This document shows, in pieces, positions 31,757 through 37,892 of a stretch of 39,433 nt of DNA. Within the stretch, counting starts at the first letter, position 1. The number at the start of each line of letters is the position of its first letter. The notes below the pieces were generated by a model, which saw only the letters and a list, made by a program, of their open reading frames with translations, did not search any database and was not told the origin of the DNA. The DNA comes from an uncultured Oscillospiraceae bacterium (lineage in GTDB: Bacteria > Bacillota > Clostridia > Oscillospirales > Oscillospiraceae): contig CAJOHR010000005.1 of NCBI GenBank assembly GCA_905234425.1, positions 1-39,433 on the forward strand, written 5' to 3'. The position numbers and the translations under genes were made by a program.

Positions 31757-31960
31757 GGAAAAATAGAAAAATAAGGAAGCAGAAGGATTTCGATGTATAA
31801 AAACACCAGAGGATTTCAACCGGGGCGTAGTATAGTGCCCTGGTTTTCATAAGGCTTCCGTGTCAACCGCACGATTCCATACCCTTTAAGAATTCGCCGC
31901 TTTTCGACATTACTTCATGCGATAACGCATCGAGTTGTGTCGAAAGGCGACTTTTTTTAT
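31757..31960 (+). ncRNA. Candidate structured RNA or attenuated leader (~200 nt), family unknown
   Basis: The 453-base gap between rnc and the next gene holds a promoter, this segment and a terminator. Stems visible in it are 31775-31780 with 31854-31859, and 31818-31826 with 31837-31845 (9 bp, one G-U). The octamer AGGATTTC occurs twice, 26 bases apart (31784 and 31810). A 19-codon ORF (31793-31852, beginning MYKNTRGFQPG) with AGAAGG upstream could be a leader peptide. The predicted transcript is about 200 nt. It lacks the end-to-end pairing of 6S RNA and matches no riboswitch I know. It could be an independent small RNA, or a leader controlling the mobile-element genes that follow. Confidence 0.5.
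31895..31958 (+). terminator. Branched terminator ending the candidate RNA
   Basis: The outer stem is CGCC (31895-31898) with GGCG (31946-31949) and TTTCGACA (31902-31909) with TGTCGAAA (31938-31945). The inner stem is ATGCG (31917-31921) with CGCAT (31926-31930). It is followed by seven T residues. The outer arm could also serve as an operator dyad. Confidence 0.72.
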
Positions 31961-32089
31961 ATCCCATTAATACCAAAATCTGTTATTTATGCATAGAAAA
32001 CACAATATTTCGCGGTAGATTTTCGTCGTTTATTCGTGGCCCGCCTTGTTCTGTTCGGGATTTCCACATTACTGAACGGAGGTAAAGGA

Positions 32090-32602
32090 ATGTACGACAA
32101 AAAATCGCTGTACGGCTTAAACAAAACGGATCCGGACCACATTACATACACGGATGCGATCAAAGGGAAAGTTACGCTTTCCCATAAAGCGTTCTCATCC
32201 CGTGAAGAATTCTCAAAATGGAAGCGATGGTCTGACGCCGATTACCGGCAGGAGGAACAGGGAGATAATCGGTTCTCGCGTCACAACTATCCCATGGCTT
32301 TTGCGACGGACTATGTGAATGATGATACACCGGAATCTATTTTCAGCCGGAAGCTGGACCGGAGGGAGCAGATTGCAGACTGCCGCGGAATTGTTTCCGA
32401 CATTCAAGCGATCGTAACTGAAACGCAGTTCCGCAGAATGTGGCTTTACTATGTGATTGGAAAGACGGAGGTCCAGGTTGCGTTGTTGGAAGGATGCTCT
32501 CATCAGATGATTTCAAAGTCACTGGCGTCTGCCAGGAAAAAAATAATGAAAAAATACGGGAATACAGGGTGCAAAACCGGCCTCAAAACGCCCGCTATAT
32601 GA
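32090..32602 (+). CDS. Sigma-70 region 4-like DNA-binding protein of a mobile element
   Basis: The 170-residue protein starts at an ATG with GGAGG eight bases upstream. The longer frame from 32036 lacks such a site. The C-terminal 60 residues (FRRMWLYYVIGKTEVQVALL, then a CSHQMISKSLASARKKIMKK helix) look like a sigma region 4 or ArpU-type helix-turn-helix. The N-terminal half is polar, with YTDAIKGKVTLSHKAF. Proteins of this kind are frequent cargo or regulators in clostridial conjugative elements and prophages. Base composition is lower in GC than the flanking core genes. The rest of the element (integrase, relaxase) is not in the window, so this is probably a remnant. The exact regulatory role is unknown. 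Confidence 0.65.
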   Translation: MYDKKSLYGLNKTDPDHITYTDAIKGKVTLSHKAFSSREEFSKWKRWSDADYRQEEQGDNRFSRHNYPMAFATDYVNDDTPESIFSRKLDRREQIADCRGIVSDIQAIVTETQFRRMWLYYVIGKTEVQVALLEGCSHQMISKSLASARKKIMKKYGNTGCKTGLKTPAI

Positions 32603-32683
32603 ACCGGCACCGTCTCGTCTTCCCCCGTGCGCTCCAAATCGGGAGAAGGGAAGTGCAGAATGGGTTCGATGGGAGGTGATTAA

Positions 32684-32935
32684 ATGCAGAAACTGGAAGC
32701 AATAAGGAGCGGGCTGAGCAGCAGCCGGGCGCTGCTGTCCAGCGCGCTGCGGCATGACACGCAACACGAGGAGCGACAAGCGACGGAGGACTTTGCCAGG
32801 CTGATGGACTGTCTGGAGGAGATGGAACATCTGGTGGGAAACATGATCCTGAGCGCGGAGCTGACGCCGGAGCAGACAGCGAATTGGCTGCTTTGGACCT
32901 GGCCGTTCAACGATCCATCCGGTGCGGACGCGTAA
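32684..32935 (+). CDS. Small hypothetical protein of the mobile remnant (83 aa)
   Basis: No family is recognised. The ATG has a strong GGAGGTGAT site 5 bases upstream, which is the main support for it being real. The protein is helical and charged (HEERQATEDFARLMDCLEEM) and ends with EQTANWLLWTWPFNDPSGAD. There is no membrane segment. It follows the sigma-like gene by 81 bases on the same strand, and the two probably belong to the same element. Confidence 0.6.
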   Translation: MQKLEAIRSGLSSSRALLSSALRHDTQHEERQATEDFARLMDCLEEMEHLVGNMILSAELTPEQTANWLLWTWPFNDPSGADA

Positions 32936-33092
32936 AAAACTGCCCTGCCTGATCATCGTTTTAGCCGCAAAGGAAATAAGTGAACGAAATTTTCACCATG
33001 CATGTCCGTTTTATGGGACTTTGTTTACTGTATGATGAAGCCAGAAACAACGAAGCAGAAAACAAGCCAGATATAAACGGAGGTGCAGTGAC

Positions 33093-33206
33093 ATGTATGA
33101 ATTTCGGAATGTTCGTGGACACATTGAGGTTTATGACGCTTCGGGATCCTTTGTGCTCTCCGCTGACAATGAGCGGGAGGCCATGGAAGAACTGGAGGCG
33201 GACTGA
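33093..33206 (+). CDS. Micro-protein (37 aa) of the mobile remnant
   Basis: The ORF begins MYEFRNVRGHIEVYDASG and ends in an acidic helix (REAMEELEAD). GGAGGTG lies 7 bases before the ATG, which is excellent spacing. Short proteins of this pattern (a beta-hairpin with Gly-His-Ile-Glu-Val-Tyr-Asp then an acidic helix) occur in clostridial accessory elements. That is recollection of the pattern and not a database match. The overlapping 102-codon frame (32980-33288) uses a GTG without a good ribosome binding site, so this frame is preferred for the segment. Function unknown. Confidence 0.6.
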   Translation: MYEFRNVRGHIEVYDASGSFVLSADNEREAMEELEAD

Positions 33207-33207
33207 T

Positions 33208-33288
33208 ATGAAGGAGTTTGGAACCATTTTGGTAACAGCCGTAACCGTTCTAGTTATGCTGCTGCGTACTGTGCTGGCGGGCATATAA
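33208..33288 (+). CDS. Single-pass membrane micro-protein (26 aa)
   Basis: The ATG lies one base after the 37-aa ORF stop, with GGAGG nine bases upstream. The product is MKEFG followed by about 20 hydrophobic residues (ILVTAVTVLVMLLRTVLAG), enough for one membrane span. The tight spacing suggests coupled translation with the 37-aa protein. It is too short for family assignment. It could be a membrane peptide of the toxin or regulator type, but nothing here proves a role. Confidence 0.45.
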   Translation: MKEFGTILVTAVTVLVMLLRTVLAGI

Positions 33289-33291
33289 TCA

Positions 33292-33320
33292 TTGCAATTG
33301 CGTCCGGTTCCGGCTATAAT
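33292..33320 (+). promoter_or_regulatory. Sigma-A promoter of the first histidine phosphatase
   Basis: TTGCAA (33292-33297) and TATAAT (33315-33320) are 17 bases apart. The leader is about 43 nt. Confidence 0.82.
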
Positions 33321-33369
33321 GGAGAGCGTCGCCTGACCAAAAGAAATGCGCTGATGGGAGATGCCTGCC

Positions 33370-34098
33370 ATGAAGATCCTGCTCATCCGGCACGGGGATC
33401 CGGATTACGAAAACGATACGCTGACGCCCAAGGGTTGGCATGAGGCGGAGCTTCTTGCCGACCGCGTGGAGAAGCTGGACATAGCCGCTTTCTACGTCTC
33501 GCCTCTGGGACGGGCCAGAGATACGGCTTCCGTGACCCTCAAGCGCATGGGCCGGACCGCGGAAACCCTGGACTGGCTTCAGGAGTTCCCGGCCCGCATG
33601 GTGGACCCGGATATCGGCGTGGAGCGTGTGGCCTGGGATTGGCTTCCCGCTACCTGGACCGCCGAGGATGCCTATTTTGACAGGCAGGCCTGGATGCACA
33701 CGCCCATTATGGAGAGAAGCAATGTACCGGAGATTTACGCATCGGTCTGTGAGGGTGTGGACGCGCTGCTGTCCCGCCATGGCTATGTCCGGCAGGGAAA
33801 CATGTATCGGGCAGAACGTCCCAACCGGGATACGATTGCGCTGTTCTGCCATTTGGGACTGGAATGCGCGGTCATCAGTCACATGCTGGGCCTGTCGCCC
33901 ATGGTGATGTGGCACGGCTTCTGCGCAGCGCCTACCGCTGTGACAACCATGATCACAGAGGAACGGCGTCCGGGCGCCGCCTTCTTCCGGGTAAACGGCT
34001 TCGGCGACATCTCCCACCTGTATACTGCGGGAGAAGCGCCCAGCTTCTCCGCCCGCTTCTGCGAAACCTATACGTGCCCGGAGGAACGGCACGACTGA
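33370..34098 (+). CDS. Histidine phosphatase superfamily protein (first copy)
   Basis: The 242-residue protein starts MKILLIRHGDPDYE, with the catalytic phospho-histidine in RHG. A second conserved histidine is in ALFCHLGLECAVI, and the SPLGRARDTA block is the usual arginine-containing motif. It belongs to the phosphoglycerate mutase/phosphatase branch, but the substrate cannot be named. GGGAG upstream is at the right distance from the ATG at 33370. An ATG at 33361 would lie directly on that site. It has its own promoter, and its 3' end abuts the second long structured repeat. Another member of the superfamily lies 3 kb downstream. Confidence 0.85.
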   Translation: MKILLIRHGDPDYENDTLTPKGWHEAELLADRVEKLDIAAFYVSPLGRARDTASVTLKRMGRTAETLDWLQEFPARMVDPDIGVERVAWDWLPATWTAEDAYFDRQAWMHTPIMERSNVPEIYASVCEGVDALLSRHGYVRQGNMYRAERPNRDTIALFCHLGLECAVISHMLGLSPMVMWHGFCAAPTAVTTMITEERRPGAAFFRVNGFGDISHLYTAGEAPSFSARFCETYTCPEERHD

Positions 34099-34101
34099 TC
34101 A

Positions 34102-34275
34102 TACTACGCACTGATAGAAATCTTGATTTCTATCAGTGGCGGCTGCGCCGCTGCTTGCAACCTTTCAGGCTGCAAGCGGTAGTAAGGAACAATTTCACGC
34201 CCTCGCATTTCATGCGAGATAGCGGCCGATGGCCGCTGGATTAAAACACTTCATGTTTTAATCAGTGAATAGCAG
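34102..34275 (+). repeat. Structured intergenic repeat, long copy B (five tandem hairpins)
   Basis: This copy follows the phosphatase stop by three bases. Stems: 34109-34121/34126-34138 (13 bp), 34153-34159/34171-34177 with inner CCT/AGG, 34202-34208/34212-34218, 34221-34227/34231-34237 and 34239-34248/34254-34263. Compared with copy A, stem 1 has changed A to G and C to T on one arm with matching changes on the other. Stem 3 is CTCGCAT/ATGCGAG instead of CCCGCAT/ATGCGGG. Stems 4 and 5 are identical apart from loop bases. The 313-base gap to the polymerase gene contains this repeat, a terminator, a promoter and two operators. Confidence 0.85.
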
Positions 34276-34289
34276 CAGACGGATTCATA

Positions 34290-34322
34290 GACCGCCCTTT
34301 CCCAAGGGAGGGGCGGTCTTTC
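34290..34322 (+). terminator. Intrinsic terminator between repeat B and the polymerase promoter
   Basis: The stem is ACCGCCC (34291-34297) with GGGCGGT (34311-34317), extended inward by a second C/G-rich stretch, and it is followed by CTTTCCT. It isolates the polymerase cassette from upstream transcription. Confidence 0.75.
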
Positions 34323-34334
34323 CTACCTTTGATG

Positions 34335-34351
34335 GTTGCTTAATAAGTAAC
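34335..34351. promoter_or_regulatory. Operator-like dyad, distal copy
   Basis: A 17-bp near-perfect palindrome, GTTGCTTA-A-TAAGTAAC, is centred at 34343. It shares TGCTTAATAAG with the second copy, centred 32 bp (about three helical turns) downstream. It is not a LexA box. Confidence 0.6.
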
Positions 34352-34361
34352 ATTTGTGCGA

Positions 34362-34390
34362 TTGACAATGCTTAATAAGCGTTATATACT
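34362..34390 (+). promoter_or_regulatory. Consensus sigma-A promoter of the polymerase cassette with operator in the spacer
   Basis: TTGACA (34362-34367) and TATACT (34385-34390) have a 17-bp spacer. The second dyad, AATGCTTA-A-TAAGCGTT (34367-34383), fills that spacer almost completely, so a bound repressor would block RNA polymerase. With the copy at 34335-34351 this is a classic two-site repressible promoter. Confidence 0.75.
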
Positions 34391-34412
34391 GTGGTCGAAG
34401 GGAGGTGAGACC

Positions 34413-35798
34413 ATGGATACAGGAGAATATATCTGTATTGATCTGAAATCCTTCTACGCTTCGGTGGAGTGTGTGGAACGGGGGCTGGACCCGCTGACCA
34501 CCAACCTGGTGGTCGCAGACGCCAGCCGCACGGATAAAACCATCTGTTTGGCCGTGTCTCCCAGCCTAAAGGCCAAGGGCATCCCGGGACGGCCCCGATT
34601 GTTTGAGGTAGAGCAAAAGCTCAGGAACCTGAAGCTGCGGACGGGGGAGGAGGTACGCTATATCACCGCTGTGCCGCAGATGGCGAAATACATCCAGGTT
34701 TCCTCCGATATCTATTCCATCTACCTTCGGTATGTGGCGCCGGAGGACATCCACGTCTATTCCGTGGACGAGGTGTTCATTGACGCCCGGGCCTATCGAA
34801 AGCTCTACGGCATGACCGCCCGGGAGCTGGCGCTGACCATGGTCCGGGACGTGCTCCGGCAGACCGGCATCACGGCCACTGCCGGCGTGGGAACCAATCT
34901 GTATCTGGCCAAGGTGGCCATGGACATCGTGGCAAAAAAGATGCCGCCTGATCCGGACGGCGTCCGGATCGCCTCCCTGGATGAGCAAAGCTATCGGGAG
35001 CTGCTCTGGGAGCATCTTCCCCTGACGGACTTCTGGATGGTGGGGAAGGGAACGGTAAAACGGCTGGCCGGCGCAGGGCTCCGAACCATGGGGGATATTG
35101 CCCGCTGCTCCCTGGGCGGGCCGTCAGATTTTCGCAATGAGGATACCCTGTTCCGGCTCTTTGGCGTCAATGCGGAGCTGCTCATTGACCACGCCTGGGG
35201 CCTGGAGACCTGCACCATGGCGGACATCAAGGGCTATCGCACAGAATCCAAGTCCGTCAGCGTGGGACAGGTCCTGCCCCGTCCCTATGAACACGAGGAG
35301 CTGGGGATCATTCTCCGGGAAATGACGGAGCAGCTGGTCTATGATCTCACGGACAAGGGGCTTCTCACCGACGCCATTGTACTGCACATCGGATATGATG
35401 CGGAAAACAAGCGGTTTGCCGGCCCGAGCGTTCTGGACTACTATGGACGCAGAATTCCCCGGGCATCCCACGGCACCGCTTCTCTCGGGACGCCCACAGC
35501 GTCTCTGTCCGCCATTACAGCGGGAACCATGTCCCTGTTCTCCCGGATCGCGGACCGAAGCCTGACAGCCCGGCGCGTTACGGTGGCCGCCATTCGGGTG
35601 CTGGAGGAACCGGAGGTGCCGGTCCAGCTGGACCTCTTTACGGATCTCCGGCAGAGGTCCCGGGAGCAAAGCCTCCAGCAGGCTGTTTTGCGGCTTCGGA
35701 AGCAGTATGGAAAGAATATTCTCTTAAAGGGACACGACTATCTGGAGGGCGCCACCGCACGAGACCGAAACGCCCAGATCGGAGGACACAGAGCATGA
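34413..35798 (+). CDS. Y-family (UmuC/DinB-like) translesion DNA polymerase
   Basis: The 461-residue polymerase has the catalytic carboxylates in ICIDLKSFYASVECVERG (Asp10) and YSVDEVFID (Asp119, Glu120). The little-finger region lies roughly at 250-370. Near the C-terminus QLDLF is a beta-clamp binding motif. The branch resembles the UmuC/UvrX-type polymerases of Firmicutes more than DinB, because of VVADASRTDKTICLAVSPS and because a YolD-like gene follows. Such enzymes copy damaged DNA with low fidelity. The ATG at 34413 follows GGGAGGTGAG. The polymerase, YolD-like and 87-aa genes overlap each other, forming one cassette under the twin-operator promoter. Confidence 0.92.
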   Translation: MDTGEYICIDLKSFYASVECVERGLDPLTTNLVVADASRTDKTICLAVSPSLKAKGIPGRPRLFEVEQKLRNLKLRTGEEVRYITAVPQMAKYIQVSSDIYSIYLRYVAPEDIHVYSVDEVFIDARAYRKLYGMTARELALTMVRDVLRQTGITATAGVGTNLYLAKVAMDIVAKKMPPDPDGVRIASLDEQSYRELLWEHLPLTDFWMVGKGTVKRLAGAGLRTMGDIARCSLGGPSDFRNEDTLFRLFGVNAELLIDHAWGLETCTMADIKGYRTESKSVSVGQVLPRPYEHEELGIILREMTEQLVYDLTDKGLLTDAIVLHIGYDAENKRFAGPSVLDYYGRRIPRASHGTASLGTPTASLSAITAGTMSLFSRIADRSLTARRVTVAAIRVLEEPEVPVQLDLFTDLRQRSREQSLQQAVLRLRKQYGKNILLKGHDYLEGATARDRNAQIGGHRA

Positions 35799-36214
35799 AA
35801 CGCTACAACGATATACTTCATTTATCCCGACCCGCGTCCCGCCATCCCAGGATGCACCGGCAGGATCGGGCCAAGCTGTTTGCCCCCTTTGCGGCACTCT
35901 CCGGGTTCGAGGACTCCGTCCATGCGCGGGACCGGCTTCTGTTTCCCAGGGCCGTTCTGGCGGACGACGCCCAGCTCCGATTGGACCGGAAGCTCCGGCG
36001 GCTGGAGCCCGGGGATTACGTGACAGCCGTTTACTTTCTGCCGGAGAAGACCACGGCGGAGGAGGGCCGGTATCTGACCGTTTCCAGCCTGTTTTTGAAA
36101 ATCGACGAGGTCCGGCAGCGGCTCTGCCTGGATGGGGCCTCCATTCCGCTGGAGGACCTTGTGGAGCTCACCGGCATGGGCGAAGCGGAGGGACACTATG
36201 AACCCCTGCAGTAG
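35795..36214 (+). CDS. YolD-like protein
   Basis: The 139-residue protein has the YolD-like core MHRQDRAKLFAPFAALSGFE near residues 20-40. It is encoded after Y-family polymerases in many Firmicutes and their phages and plasmids. Its role is thought to parallel that of UmuD as a polymerase partner, but this is inferred from gene pairing in the literature and not from catalytic residues, and there is no LexA/UmuD-type peptidase motif here. It overlaps the polymerase stop by ATGA and the next gene by 17 bases. Confidence 0.82.
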   Translation: MKRYNDILHLSRPASRHPRMHRQDRAKLFAPFAALSGFEDSVHARDRLLFPRAVLADDAQLRLDRKLRRLEPGDYVTAVYFLPEKTTAEEGRYLTVSSLFLKIDEVRQRLCLDGASIPLEDLVELTGMGEAEGHYEPLQ

Positions 36215-36461
36215 ACGGAAGCAATACGTGGAGGTGCTGGCCACCCATTTCATAGACGGCAGTATCCAGCCCAGGACCATTGTAACGGCGGACGGCGCCT
36301 CCTATGAGATCGACCAGGTCCGGAGCGTGGGCCGCGGAAAGTCTCCCCGGACAGGAGAGATCGCTACCCGCTACCGGATCCGCATCGGCAGCCATGAGAC
36401 GTATCTCTACGAAGATAACGGCAGGTGGTACGTGGAATACAAGGAAGCCCGGCAGAAATGA
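36198..36461 (+). CDS. Small protein of the polymerase cassette (87 aa)
   Basis: No named family is recognised. The ATG has GGAGGG six bases upstream and lies inside the end of the YolD-like gene, so translation is probably coupled. The sequence alternates hydrophobic and charged residues (TIVTADGASYEIDQVRSVG, then RYRIRIGSHETYLYEDNGRW), which predicts a small beta-barrel or SH3-like fold. The context suggests a third component of the translesion cassette. Only position and fold pattern support this. Confidence 0.65.
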   Translation: MNPCSRRKQYVEVLATHFIDGSIQPRTIVTADGASYEIDQVRSVGRGKSPRTGEIATRYRIRIGSHETYLYEDNGRWYVEYKEARQK

Positions 36462-36466
36462 TAAAT

Positions 36467-36503
36467 CCGGGCGCGCCAGGGACCATATCCCCGGTGCGTC
36501 CGG
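36467..36503. terminator. Imperfect GC hairpin between convergent genes
   Basis: Arms 36467-36481 and 36489-36503 pair with two G-U wobbles and one mismatch. The following bases (ACATATTTA on plus, ATTTATCATTT on minus) are weak T tracts. It may terminate the minus-strand membrane gene and the cassette inefficiently. Confidence 0.4.
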
Positions 36504-36509
36504 ACATAT

Positions 36510-37124
36510 TTACGAATCGTGAAACAGAAGTTTATTCCACACCTTGATGGTCTGACCCACCAGCAGCGCGGAAGCAGCCGTTCCAACGTGGACCGCCTGG
36601 AGCCGGTGGAGCACGCTGAGCTCAATGATCACGGCGCAGGCCACCCAGGTGCAGTCGCCGATGATCTTGACCTTGGCATAGGGCTTCCGATAAACGGATG
36701 AAATCGTGCGGATCAGACCGTCGGGAGAGGGGAGCATCAGGTCCGCGTTGTTGATCAGCGCAACGCCGAGCCCGGACACGGGAATGCCAAGCACCAGAAG
36801 CAGGATCCGCAGAGGAAGAACATCCGTTTCAAAGGAGAAGACCCAGAGCATAAAGTCGATGAGGTATCCGAAAAAGATTCCCACGGGAAACATCAGAAGG
36901 GTTTTGATCGCGAACTTCCTGGTGATCACAAGGATTGCAAGGATGCAGAGAATGTGAAAGAGAATGGTCCAGTTTCCCAGGGAGAGCGCCGGAAGGACCT
37001 CGTTGAGGGCCAGGGGCAGGGAGGTGATGGGCGTGATGCCCAGCGCAGCCTTTTTCATCAGTACTACGCCAAAGGCCATTGTGCAAAGCCCGAGAACATA
37101 TTTGACGTATCGATTCATCCGCAT
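36510..37124 (-). CDS. YczE/YyaS/YitT-family membrane protein
   Basis: The 204-residue protein has five to six membrane segments and the family features KAALGITPITSLPLALNEV, GNWTILFHILCILAILVIT and GLGVALINNADLMLPSPDGL. These proteins are widespread in clostridia, and no substrate or activity has been established. An in-frame ATG two codons later (37118) is an alternative start. A consensus promoter and a GCCGCC/GGCGGC leader hairpin (37140-37154) lie upstream. It is convergent with the polymerase cassette and divergent from the second histidine phosphatase. Confidence 0.85.
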   Translation of the reverse strand: MRMNRYVKYVLGLCTMAFGVVLMKKAALGITPITSLPLALNEVLPALSLGNWTILFHILCILAILVITRKFAIKTLLMFPVGIFFGYLIDFMLWVFSFETDVLPLRILLLVLGIPVSGLGVALINNADLMLPSPDGLIRTISSVYRKPYAKVKIIGDCTWVACAVIIELSVLHRLQAVHVGTAASALLVGQTIKVWNKLLFHDS

Positions 37125-37165
37125 CCGTCCTTCCGGAAAGCCGCCGCAGGCGGCACATTGCGTTT

Positions 37166-37194
37166 ATTTTATGCCGAAACTCACCGCCTGTCAA
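37166..37194 (-). promoter_or_regulatory. Sigma-A promoter of the YczE-type gene
   Basis: On the minus strand TTGACA (37189-37194) and TAAAAT (37166-37171) are 17 bases apart. Confidence 0.85.
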
Positions 37195-37210
37195 CCTGGA
37201 ATGCAGAGAC

Positions 37211-37239
37211 TTCCGTTTTTCCTGGTTTCATAGTATAAT
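37211..37239 (+). promoter_or_regulatory. Probable promoter of the second histidine phosphatase
   Basis: A perfect TATAAT lies at 37234-37239. The -35 region (TTCCGT at 37211-37216) is weak. The distance to the ATG at 37269 is suitable. Confidence 0.55.
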
Positions 37240-37268
37240 GAAAAAAACCGGAAAGGCAGGAGGTCCCA

Positions 37269-37892
37269 ATGGAAACACATGTCTATCTGATCCGTCACTC
37301 CATCAAAATGCGAAGCCCGATAAAGGGCGCGTTTTCCGTATTTGACAAAATGCAGCCCCTTTCCGGCGAGGGAGAAGCACGAGCGAAAATGCTGCTGGAT
37401 TTCCCGGCGCTTCGGAACGCCGACTATGCCGTGGCCTCCACCATGTCCCGGTCCCTGGCTACGATCCGCTACCTTCTGGAGGCGGACAATGTACCCTACG
37501 CCATTGACGACAGGCTCCGGGAGCTGGACTTTGGAAAAAAGCCGGAGGACCAATCCTTGGATGAATTTATGAGGGAGAAGTGGGTATATCCCGAGAGAGT
37601 TCCGGAGGATGGGGAATCTGTCCTGCAATGCCGCCAGCGCATGGAGGCGGCGATTCAGGAGGCAGTGGCCGAACATCCCGGCGAAAAAATCCTGATCGGC
37701 TCCCACGGCGCTGCCATCGGTTCCTATCTCAGCGGTATTCTTTACGGTTTAGACGACGATTTTGTGCGAAGCATCAATCTTCCGGATGTGTTTCACCTCA
37801 CCTTTACGGGCGAAGGAAAGCCGGTTTATGAGCGCCTGGAGATGCCGTTCCCGCTGCCCAAGCGGGAGTTGCCTCCGAAGGATGTGCGATAA
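37269..37892 (+). CDS. Histidine phosphatase superfamily protein (second copy)
   Basis: The 207-residue protein has the catalytic histidine in YLIRHSIKM (RHS in place of the usual RHG) and the second histidine in ILIGSHGAAIGSYLSG. ELDFGKKPEDQ supplies the conserved Glu region. It is a phosphoglycerate mutase-like phosphatase of unknown substrate. GGAGG lies five bases before the ATG. The stop codon (37890-37892) lies at the point where base composition changes sharply, and the last 144 bases are overlapped antisense by the 3'-extended PIN gene. Its C-terminal tail (PLPKRELPPKDVR) may be native or trimmed by the junction. Confidence 0.83.
   Translation: METHVYLIRHSIKMRSPIKGAFSVFDKMQPLSGEGEARAKMLLDFPALRNADYAVASTMSRSLATIRYLLEADNVPYAIDDRLRELDFGKKPEDQSLDEFMREKWVYPERVPEDGESVLQCRQRMEAAIQEAVAEHPGEKILIGSHGAAIGSYLSGILYGLDDDFVRSINLPDVFHLTFTGEGKPVYERLEMPFPLPKRELPPKDVR

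Noticed and set aside
31770..31790. AAGGAAGCAG as the SRP RNA apical loop
   Set aside because: The GGTC/GGAA tetraloop context and flanking helix of SRP RNA are missing, so the match is by chance.
31757..31960. 6S RNA
   Set aside because: The size is right, but the A-rich 5' part does not pair with the 3' part, and no long rod with a central bubble can be drawn.
32980..33288. A 102-codon ORF starting at GTG 32980
   Set aside because: There is no ribosome binding site at its start. The 37-aa and 26-aa ORFs inside have strong sites and explain the region better. Its last 26 codons are the 26-aa ORF.
34335..34383. LexA (SOS) boxes for the polymerase cassette
   Set aside because: The dyad core is GCTTAATAAG. 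The Gram-positive LexA pattern CGAAC-N4-GTTCG is not present.
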